Below, piece after piece: positions 30,401 to 42,400 of a stretch of DNA of 64,000 nucleotides. Origin of the DNA: Membranipora membranacea (lineage: Eukaryota; Bryozoa; Gymnolaemata; Cheilostomatida; Membraniporidae); contig OU612068.1 of NCBI GenBank assembly GCA_914767715.1, forward strand, positions 29,574,001 to 29,638,000, given 5' to 3'. The number at the start of each line of letters is the position of its first letter. Position 1 is the first letter of the stretch. The notes below the pieces were generated by a model. That model did not search any database, was not told the origin of the DNA, and saw only the letters and a list, made by a program, of their open reading frames with translations. A program made the position numbers and the translations under genes.

Positions 30401-33400
30401 AAATAACATGTTAGATGTTGATCACACCTACTGAGCTTGGGATGCATCAGTGGAGGAGCTATTCAGTGTGGGATAAAAGCTATTATGGATTTGTTCGTAT
30501 TATGGGGTTGAGGTGTCTTTGACCCCCATCAGTGATATAATGTTAGCTAGATTAGCACAGATAACCCATCACCATGTGCTAAATATACACAGAGCTATAA
30601 ATATCACATTGATTTCTCATATCAAAAACAGGAGGCCAAGCAAATCAAACACCTCTTATTTTCTACAGACTGCTTATTCTTATTCTTATTCAACAGACCA
30701 CAGAGGTCTATGGCTAAGATAAATGGAAGCTTCCCTTTTAACCACTTTAACTTAGCATGCATAAATAGGTACTGTACATTGCATTGCTTAGTTTACTCTT
30801 TTGCACTAATAATACAAGGTTTCTCATGGTACCTGGTCATTATTTCACATACCCAGCTTACTGACAGGCCAGATTTGACCTTGTTTAATCATAACAGTTA
30901 TTACTTCTCACTCTATGGTACATTGGTAAAGTAGCAAAAAGTCAAAACCAATTTGGTTAATAAAGAATGCTTAATTTTAAGTAGTTATTTCACTTTCCTT
31001 AATAATTTTCAGTTTGCATAGATAAAGAAAGGCAGACAAACTTAGCTCAATGTCTGATATGAATTTATTAATACATTAAAATCACCTGCCGTAGCACCTG
31101 ATAGGAGGTGTCGTCATATTGTCAGGAAGTTCTAAACAATGGCTGCTCTTTCTCTTTATTCCCTAGACCCTAAGTGTTTATTAGATAAAGAAATTCATCA
31201 AGGTTTTAATCATACCAAGACCGAGAGACTTTATCTTTGGAATTTCTACAGCGAATCACCTTACAAACACTTCAGTTAGACAATCCCTGATGTTTGCCAC
31301 CATTTTTGAGACTTCAAGCCAGCCTACTGAGAATGAACATGGCCGTTCAGAACAGCATCATTTATCCCTTATCCCTAGTCTACAGCTCATGATGATCAAA
31401 GACAACAAGGGGTTTAAACAAACAGACCTGAACATCAGTAGCTCAATGACTAGCTCAGATTTGGCCACACAAACCTCACAGCGTAAAACCTGGGCACACA
31501 CAAAGTGGCAGGTCAAGGTCAGACTTACTGAGGGATGATTGGCTGTCTTCTTCATCTCCTGAGCTCTCCTCCCCATCAGCGGATCGCGCTCCTCCCCTGT
31601 ACCCCTCAGCTGCTATAGCCATGTTATCTGAGGCACTCATACCCTCATCTCTGCTCATATCACCTGATCGGCAGTCTGTGATGTGAGGTGATGTCAAGCA
31701 AGTGGAGGAGCTCCCAGTGTCTGTATTACGCTTAGCTGATAAGCCTGAAGTATCCACATCGTCTATCTGAGGGTCGGCGTTTACGTGATGCTCTGTGGAA
31801 GCTCGTCTGTCTATCTCTATCTCCTCAATGAGCTGATGCAGCATATCTATGTTAGCTTCTGAAAAAGGAGAGAGCATCAACTTCAGCAAACTCACCAAGG
31901 GCACTTCTTGCAGGTCACCACCTATGTGCCAATCGATTGACTATTGAACAATGGTTTGACTGGTCACATCAATACACAAAGAAGTCAATAATAGCAAAGG
32001 CACAGTGATTGTTTTGGGGAGAATAGATTCTTATGAATCTGTTCATAACACTCTGTATACATATTCAAATAAACAATAGACAAAAGATTATCAGATGGAT
32101 GTGCTAATATATTGGCTGGTATTTCACCTTTACAGCTATGTAAGAAAATTAGGTCCAGTGGTGTAGAAGAATTCACTCAGAACGAGATACAATCTTGTAT
32201 AAATCCATATGGTATAGACTGATAATACTGTATCGGCTTGAAAGTAACTAAATGCTGCTAAATTTAACTTTGAGTTTAGACTTGTAGATGAAAAGCTTTT
32301 TGATTGACATGAAGGATGGGAAGTTAAATAATTAGAAACAACCTATGACTGCCGTTAATCACCTAGTAATTCACCAAGGAGAAAATGAGATATCTCTCTA
32401 GGCCGTCACAGGCCACACTGACTGGTCACGCTGGGGCCCTTATAAATAGGTTACAAGGCTAATCATTTAACTCTCTTCCTTTATCTTCAACTTATTATTT
32501 AGTAATTCTTCAAAGAATGACGCTAGAACTTCACAGGTCTTTATCTCAAATGTCATGAATCATGACATATAATGAATCAATGATGTTAAAAGTTGAAAAG
32601 AGAAATCAAACAAGGCGCCATTGGCCTACTGATACTACAACTTAATCAAAACCTTACCTAAGCCCAGCGCAGTGGTCGGGTTGTTTGATGAAGCTCTGTT
32701 ATCCATATCCTCTTTGTGTTTATGACAAGATGTATTTTTTAAGTCACCTTCATCTGTCTGTACAGAGGTTTTATCTACCTCTCCAGTGCCTATCTCATGT
32801 GATACACAGACAGCAGACTGAGGACCTGTAGCGTGCGGACCTGTAGTGTGGGTAGGCGGTGATGGTGTACTATGTTGTGCTGCATCAGTTGTTATATTAT
32901 CCAGATGTATTTTAGGTTGCGACTCCCTTTCAGCGTTCTCCTCAGGTGACGAGCCTGTCTTAAAGACTCGCTTCTCCTCCTCTTTGTTATGTAAACTAAT
33001 GTAACTACAAAATTGATCAAAATCAGAAGCAGGTTATTTCATTGTTCAATATACTGTAATTTCCTAGCCATATATATATTATGATGATTTCACTTCACAT
33101 TACGACCAACAATCAAGTCATGGATATGTTTAACTAAGTAGCATTTAGTGTATCTGCTCAACCATAGACTGTGTTTAGTGAGAATTTTGCCCGTTGGGAT
33201 TTGTAATAAAGATGTCTATGTATAGCAGCAATGACATTCGTCCGATGGCCATTTGGGTTCAGATTATTTACGCCATTATAGTACATATGATAACCTCGAC
33301 CAAAACGTGTAAAGTGAATACAGGGAATTTAGTGGCTGCTAAGTTCAATGTTCTTCCTAATGGATAAGTTTGGCACATAAAAATGCTGGTACAAGAATAC

Positions 33401-36400
33401 ATCAGTGTATTTACGTCATACCAATAAGCTGCCAAACTTTGACAGAGGTATGAGAGGATTGCATCTCAGAATTCCCATAAGACAGCGGGTAAAACAAAGT
33501 TACTATTTAATGTGAATGTAGGACTCACAGCTGCATTTGACAAAACAGGAATAAAACTGAACGTTATCTAGGAACAGTAGCGCATGGCAAGCCAAGCCTC
33601 AAGATCACAGAAATTGAAAATAATGACAAGACCTGCAAAATAATGATAACACCAGACTCACGCCAAGACAGCGCCCAGGAGAGTGATTGAGAGTATGAAT
33701 AGGACCGGGACTATAATAAATGATGAGGAAGTTAACAGAACTTTCAACCCAGATTCCGTGCACATAACATGTCAATTATTGGATATACGTCGGTAATTTA
33801 TACGTAATTTTACAATCTGCCCACTGCATCTTATTATTAACGTGGGCATCTAGGTCTAAGTATCTATGTCTATATACTTAGGGAGAATTCAAGATAGGAT
33901 GCCGGGTGTTAAACTGATGAACGATGGGGACAGGCAAACGAGAGGAAGAACTAATGAATATTTTTAATTCATTAGAGAAGAATGAGACGCAAGCTCTGAA
34001 ATAATCTAAGCATGAATGAGTACAATTCATAGTCAATCTAACCACCAACAAAATAGCTCATGACTATTTCAACTGAAAAAAAACTGAGTGAGAACCATTC
34101 ATGATAGCCTGTCTTGACAAGCTTTGTCAGGACAGGCTACATTCATGATACAGTACAGCACTACAGAGAGGAACTTATTCACTGCATGTCAAACTGAATA
34201 GACTTTAAGATGAGTTACCCAATGGAGTACCCCACAGGTCTTCTGCTGTTGGTGTAGGTCCAGTGGTCGAGACCAATGGACTCGCATCAATCAACTACAG
34301 GAGGCCTGTGGAGTACCCAACTTGAAAAAAAATCATTTGATTATTTTTATCATAGGACTGCCGCAGTTCCTGATTTTGGGCTTGGTGCGAGTAGGGGGTG
34401 GGGGGTGGGAAGGATGGAAGCTCTGTTTGCTTTGCAATTCTGAGTTTTTAAGTAAACATGATTTTTAACTATTCAAGTTTTTCACAATTCCCATACTACA
34501 AACTATTACCAGTAGGGGATAAGAGAAGATAACTCAAATGTGTGCGGAATAGGCGATATAGTTGTCTTCTCTTCTCCCCTGCCGGTTATAGTTTGTAGTA
34601 TGGGAATTGTGAAAAACTTGAATAGTTAAAAATCATGTTTACTTAAAAACTCAGAATTGCAAAGGAAATAGAGCTTCCATCCTTCCCACCCCCCACCCCC
34701 CGCCCACACCAAGCCCAAAATCAGGAACTGCGGCAGTCCTATGATTTTTATTCATTGACTTGCTTATACTTACAAGCTGTTGTTGTACTAACTTGACAGA
34801 TGACTGGTCCCTTAGTGCAACATTAAAATGAATTCTTTATAATAAGAGCATTAACTAACAACATGAATGAGTCATCCTAGCTTCAATGTCAAGAACAAGG
34901 CAGTCATTCAACACTAACATACCATATCTCTCCCAGGTGAAAAAAGTGTGCCATGAAAATTCCACACACCTCTTCACAACATCCTGTTTGATTTAACCAA
35001 TTTGATTGGCCAGTAAAAGAATAAGCACCGCCTACACTATATTAAGAAGACAACTCATAAATACTAAGGACAAGGTGCTAGCAGGTGCTCAAAACCCTTA
35101 CTTCACAGCAGAGCAGTGAACTTCCTTCATTGTCCACAGTCTATAAGATCTCAAAACTAAACACATACTCAATTTGTTATTGAGCATGTTTTTTAACTCT
35201 CCCATCGTCTAAATCTTCTGTATGTGATGAGACGAATATTTCAACAAAACTGAAGTTGGGGAGTATCGCTGAACAACAACATTGTCGCAGCTCAGTAAGG
35301 CTTTTGCAGCTTCCAAATTGTTGTTCCTTTCTCGGGGGCTCAATGGCATATCTAACTCCACAAAGCGGTAAACTAGAAGGCATTTACAAATGCAAAATAC
35401 CAGACCATGAGTATGAACCTTCTGCAGCCGGAGAGCTGTCGGGCGGGGGCAAGAGTCTGAAATGCTCATACGAGACAACTATCAATCGACTTTCGTAATA
35501 GCCAACTTGTGACATCACTCAATGCAAAATGTGCAGCGAAAAGTATGAAACACTGCCAAAATAAAACAGAGCAATAAATACTGGCCTAGCAAGAGTTTTG
35601 CCCTCTTCTATTGTGTATGAGAATATGGCTTAGATCAATTCAAAGTGAACTCCCAGCTCAAGGAAGGTCAACTACACAAAATTGACTTACTTGATAAGTA
35701 GGGACGCAAGTTCATCATTGCTTTCATTGCCTGCAACATCGGATGGAAGAAGCCCGCTGCTGTTTGCTACGTCTAATGACTCAGTGCCTCCACGCAGAGA
35801 GAGAAGATGCTTTGCAAATTTCATCAAACCAAATCTGCTGGCAAAGTGCATCAATGTTTCGTGATGATCATCTGTAACAAAACGACATGAGCTTTTGCAT
35901 TTCAATTTCTGTCATTCAACTTTATTGTTAATTAATAAATAAAATGCAGTAGAAGACACAGTCTGAGTTTTTCCGATAGTTTAAAATTTAGAACTGCAAA
36001 ACCTTACCAGGTTCAAAATTTCCTATAACACTCCAGTCATCTTCGATATCAAGGGTAGAGAATTCCTTGGTGAGCCGCTCATCAAGTGTAGACAAATCCT
36101 CATCAAGCAGATTAAACTTCTCTGATCGTATCATATCTAAATCCTGTTATGTTATGAATAATCAAAATGAATGAGATCGGATTCCCTGAGCTGCCTGAAT
36201 TAGCATTAAAAGCATTTTGCAAGAGTTCATTGCTTGAGCAGTTTAATGCTTCAGAAAAAAAAATCGTAAGAATTCTTGAACACACATAATAATTCCTCAG
36301 ATAAATGGTTGCAGCTCTTCATGTATGTACCGTCAAAACATTGATATCCAAAACTATGATGTCCTTAATCAAGCACCACATTAGATGTTGAGGCCTGAGG

Positions 36401-39400
36401 GTAAAATAAATAACCGGCATTCTGTTAAGGTTGAGACACCATAATTAGAGCAGTTTGTACCCACCTCGAGGGATTGTAGATTGTAGACAGATTGCTGAAG
36501 ATATTTTGCCAGATGGTGAGCTTGTTCAGCCTTTGGTTCAATATCATTCGGTTTTGATGCAGATTGGTTCTGAGCTGAAACGGCATTGGCTGTAATAGCC
36601 TGCACTTCCAAATCTTCGAGAGACTCCTCAGAAAGATGGGACAGATCAGTGAGAGAGATATGTGGATCGGATTGTCTCTGCTTCTCAGATTCTGTGAGTG
36701 AAATTTGGGGATCGGATTGCCTCCGTCCCTCAATACTTGAAGTACTAGTCTGTTCTTCACTCACATTATCATTCAGTGACTCTGTCTCCGCTGCATCAAC
36801 AGGAGAGGCAACTGAAATCATGGTCAGCATGTCATTGATTTCATCGAGTAAAGACTCTGGTGAGCTGCCGCTGATTGGTGACTCATCCTCAGCCTCACCT
36901 ACATAATCCTCACCTTTGACCTCAGCACTAGTTTCTGGGTCTGATTTTGTCATATCCACTGATTCTGTATCTGATTTATCCGTTAGTTCACTCTGATCTA
37001 CATGATCTTGGTGTTCTACTTTATCCACAGGAGTAGTTGATAGTGGACTAGTGATTGAGTCGGCTGAGGTTTCAGAGGAGAGCGGTGGAGAATCAGCTAC
37101 ATCTATAGTCACTTCAAATTCCTGTGTCTCCATCAGAGTATCTGTGATATAATAATAAATTAGTTAGAGCGATGTTGAAGGTAAAAACCATAAACATATA
37201 AATAGTATTTATATGTTTATGGTAAAAACACAACAACAAGAAACGCAAAGATATACTATTACAGAGTTATCCACTCTTAGCTGTATCCTGTTATTGTGAT
37301 GGTATGTTGTATGGGGGTTGTATGTAGATGTTGTATGGTGATGTTGTATGTAGACTTTATCAATGTGCTGACACCACTGATACATCTCACTCTGTTTCAA
37401 ATGCTCAACCTTGTTCTACTCTGCACTGTATCAAGAGTGAATGAGTAGAAATATTGCCTCTTTATGAATGTCTTTGTTTTTCGTTACAGAACCACGAAGG
37501 TAATGCTCTCGTTGCATATTTAAGCGGTTACACAATTTTGCACGCAGTTCGTATTCATTCACGAATCAGACTGCACTGCACCCTAGGGGTATGTGCGCTG
37601 ACAAAAATTCAACTCATGGATTGGAGAAAAAACAAAAGACAAAAGACTCTTTTGAAGCCAAATGTTGTGCTATGACTTAAACATAACATATCACCACCTC
37701 CTTTAAAGCTGACTGTGAAAAGTTAGTATGTAGTGCAAAACTATGAACAGGTTAGAAATGAATTCATTGGGGACTTTCGACTGAATTTGATTAGATAGAT
37801 TGGAACGCTGCCAGAAGGACTGACCTTGTTTAAAACTAGAAGAAAAGGCGGAGAGCCCCACCCACTACTAATAGTAATTAAACATTATATACTATATGGT
37901 AGTGGTATATATAATATATAAATATGTGATAAAATATGACATCCTACTTCCAAAATTACAAAATACGAAGATTCATCTGATTAATGTCTCGCTTCCAGGT
38001 CGCCTAGACTAGAGACACGTCGGCTCTTTTGTGTTATCATAAAGGACATCGATAAAGTCGCCTATGTAAGATGAGCTCAAATGAAAAGTGTTTATTGTTT
38101 GAGCAAGTGGTATTTGACCGATTGCAAAAACATTTATAATTCCCAAAAGAATTTCTTAGCTGCTGAGCTTAGGATTTATTTTATAGCCGATTTACACTGG
38201 GTAGTACACTATGCTTATAGTTGTTTAAACTCCGCAGGGTTCGCTTCTCAAATATGTGTACATTTGTTTAGTTATTTCTACATTTCTATCTGTAGAATGT
38301 TTGAACTCAATGCAACTTGGTGTAGCTGTTGGTATATATTCGATCCCAATGGTATCTCCGCACCTATTTACTGGCCCTTATTAGGTGGTCATAGAAGTCA
38401 AATAAATATCTCAATTTTCTTGTGTTACAAAAACGAACTTAATTCTGTTAACTCCAAACACAAAAGCCATCACTATCTCAAATGCAAATTGGTGGATTAA
38501 CACAATTAACGCTAACAAGTTAAGAGATCCCACAGATCATGATGTAGAACCATGCATAAGAGAAACAGTGGTATCACATAGTTTTTTGTTGAGTAGATAA
38601 CTTGACGAGACCCATGATTACATAACATACATCATTTTGGTCGAATATTATGTTTTTTCTTACAACAGACGACTCACAATTAGTATAGAATTAACCTGAT
38701 AGCTGTGAGCTAAAATCTCTAGATAGGTTTGAATCTGGATGCATAGCTTATTTTCAACTGATGTAATGTGTCAGGGCACGATCCAAATTGGCTCAATTTA
38801 TTTATCAGAACATCGACACTTTCAGTTTTAGACCTGAAGACGGGATGCCAACATGAAGTGAGGGGAAGTGCTACTTAATTAATTCCTCAGCTATTAAAAC
38901 TCTCCTTACACACGCATGTAACCTAACAGAGCTGGAAATCTACACCATCAAATCATCATATATGTCAGCCTGGAAGTCTAACATGCCATTCAATTAAAAT
39001 TTTCAATAGTTGGCTGCTAATGAATTTCAAATAATAATTTTAACTGATTCCGGTTCCTCTGTAGTCCTTGAAACTAAACCCAGTATGCCCGATACAGATT
39101 TTGATATCCAGAAATGCAACAGAAGAAGCCATGCACCCAATTAAGTCAACTCAATACTTCCGCTAATTGATTGATCGATGGGACGTTTTGCATTTCGATA
39201 CTATCCCAGCGGCGCTGTCTCATTTCTCAATATCGCATATAGCCTTTGGTACAAGATGAAGAGACCCACACTGCTCTTCCTTGAATGCTCCATGTCAGCA
39301 ACACCCTGAAGACTACTATGTTGGCTGAATGTGCTCACCAGAAGGTGGACCGGGAGAAGATAACCCTCTACGCAGAAACAAGTTGCCTAATTATGATTGA

Positions 39401-42400
39401 AAAAATTAACAGATACAAAAGTCAGTCTATTGTGCACTCAGGTCAAGCAAACCGAAAATCTGCAATAATCAAGACAATATCTCCGAGAAACGGTGTGCAA
39501 AAGGTTATACATATCCATGTGGAACAACACACCCTATCACTTCTTGTCATATTTACATTTTTGGCTAGTGGTTTATTATCAATTAAATAACGTGACTTTG
39601 TGAAATGTGCCTAAACCATAGAGTTATTATATACTCTATATGGCCTAAGCACAGGAACCGACCTGACAGTGAAGTATTGTCCTCCTCCTCGTCAGACATA
39701 TCTAAAGGAAGTGAAGAAGTGACAGAGTAGAATACGTCGTCTGACTCACAGCTGCTCAAATCTTAACAAATCTCCCTCCTCCTCAGTACATTATCTACCT
39801 TACGAGTCTAACCGTTAATGTGCCTTGTTAGAATAATAGTCACCATCACCATGTGATTGAGTAAGCTAGGATAGATATGAAGGATCCAGGCAAGCGGTAA
39901 TGATCAGCTTGATGATGTGTAATTATGAGTTGACTCGTCAACTGGAAGACTTTGATGAATGTGGAGATAATACTGTTATATCATACTGAGCTATATGCTG
40001 AGTGGAGAGCAGAGATAGATCACTTCCTTCACCTATTCTCCGCTGCCGCAAGTGACAAGCTGGAAGCTTCCCCAACAGACTAACAGCCAACTACCGCCTC
40101 AAACACAAATACAAGTGTGCAACAACTAGAAATTACGTGCAAACATGCAATACACACCCAATATCCAGCCTAAGCATATAGGATTATAGCTCATACACAT
40201 ACAATACAACAGGTAGAGATTTCAATACAAATACTGCAGTGCTAGAACCTAGTCACCTTATATCCAATTACAAAAAAGCTTTTGATTAATTTCAATGTTT
40301 GTCAGTTACACAATGTAAACCTTTACAGCTAATCCACTCAATTGTAAAACTGCAATGAAAGTAATCACATCAATAAAAACAGCTGAGCAGCAAAGTGCCC
40401 AATCAAATAGGATGTACAAAAAATATCAACAAATAAAAACACAGAAGAAAACTTATCTATTTCTAGACGATAGTGGAAGGGGGAGGGGTACTATTGAACT
40501 GATCAGTGTTTGCGACGCAGGTATCTCCACCCTCCTGCTTGATCATTTACATAAGGAAATTTTGCAAGCAGAGGTTAGGATGGTATATAAAGGCAAGATA
40601 ATTGGGTTCTTATAATGTAATAGATACAACATACAACCAACGTAGAGACCAAGCAGCATGACACAACAACAAGGAGAAGACAATCCAGATCCAGAACAGT
40701 TTAGTATAAATGAACCAGGGATGGTCCCTGAATGAACAAACAAACATGTTTCCCCAGATTGGTGTGATAGTTATCGAGGACTGATAAGTTCCCCAATTAC
40801 TATGAGGACAGATACAGTTTTATGTTTTTGTGTCCCCATCTCTATTTAATGTCACTACATTAGTCACATCGTGGTCAAATCAATCCATGATTGATTGATA
40901 TTGATGATAATTTAGTATTAATTCATCATTTCTGGGTTACTGTACAGAAACTACAGAAGAACGGTTTCATTTCAGGTGATAAATCATGTTAGCCTGCCTA
41001 AAAGACTGTCACCTATGGTACAAGAACAGGAAGGGAGAAGCACATTGGAGGCCAAGACTAGCATCCTCACCTCATTAATAAGTCAAATTAGGAACAATTA
41101 AAATCCACCTTAAACCTTAGACTAAGTCAGTTTATATTGATAGGTGTGCCTCGTTAATTTTCTCGTTGCCTCTCATTTGCGGCAGTCTTCAACAGTCTTA
41201 GTGATTTGCCAGACGGTTTGAACTTCCAGAACAATGGTTTTGGATTAGAGCGATTCTTTGAGTAGTAGTTTAACTTTTACTCCAATTGATTGGAATAAAA
41301 TTTAAAATAGATCTTAAAAACGGTAGGAGGACAACTCCTTTCAATGTCAAATAAGACTTGATCTGAGAAAACAGCCTTCACTATTTAGAAAAGTTGAGCA
41401 ACAGACAAATTGAAAGATTGAATCCCTAAAATTGTGTTTTTTTTCAATGATCATGACATTTTCCTCATCGAACAAGAATAACTTAAAGTAAGAATTGGAA
41501 AACTTGTCAAATTGTAAAAGCCGAGATAAGAGATGGTAGTTATGCTGTAGTAGACAACAAGGTGATACAACACTCAGACAACGCGTCACACTCTTGCGGG
41601 GATGTTAACCAGCGGTATGCTCTTCACAGGTCATCATCACTGAAGACGAGACTCACGGCACAAGCTACATCGGCCGCCTCTCCCGAGAGATGATTGACAT
41701 GAGATGTTGAAAGGGAGAGGCAGTGAACAGAGCGTAGATGGGGAGAGTGAGGGGGAAAGGTTGAGAGGAAGATTCAGGTACTGTAGGGAATAATATAGAT
41801 AATTAACCTGACAGCCTGGGCAGACAGACAGCACACAGAGTATCTAATATAAGAATCGCTCTGAGTCAAACACATATCAGTGCTGCCAAATCATGAGGTG
41901 CTATAAAGGTCAGCGAAGAGGAAACGTAACGTAACATGTAGATAAATTGTTGCAGAAAGAGATTGAAATCACTTGGCCATCTAAAGTGATCACAGTGCAG
42001 CAGTCCAGTCACTCCAGTGCTCACATTCCACTGTTTTATCTCTTATGACATCTAGCATTGTTTAGGCACATGTTTGTCTGATACTGGTTATGTATTCTTA
42101 GACAAAATCAATCGTGAAGTATTTTAAGCATTTGTGGGAATATTTTCTGATTCTTATCCTGACACCCCAATTGAAGCTATTCTAAATACAATACAAGTGT
42201 TCTATTTGTACCTGACCCAAAGTAATCGATCTGTTAGCTCTAGGTCTAGGTCTAGGCTCTAGGTCTAGGCTACTGACATATTTTGCTGTGATTGCTGATA
42301 ATTGGAGAGGTTGAGTGGCAGGTTAATTGTCTGATTCCTAATTGCATTGCCTGATTTTCTTGTAACTGTCGTAGCCTTCGTGGAAAACTTTGAAGCTTTG

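Noticed and set aside
35209-35478. Minus-strand frame with NNLEAAKALLSCDN, downstream of the ankyrin exon
   Set aside because: Considered as a second ankyrin repeat, but no in-phase acceptor/donor pair is present and the ankyrin exon splices cleanly to 33004.
38081-38500. 139-codon plus-strand frame
   Set aside because: Antisense within a large intron; Tyr/Ile/Cys-rich composition typical of translated AT-rich non-coding DNA and no recognised domain.
39285-39590. 101-codon plus-strand frame
   Set aside because: No domain recognised, no splice context; could be a decayed repeat but nothing supports a gene.
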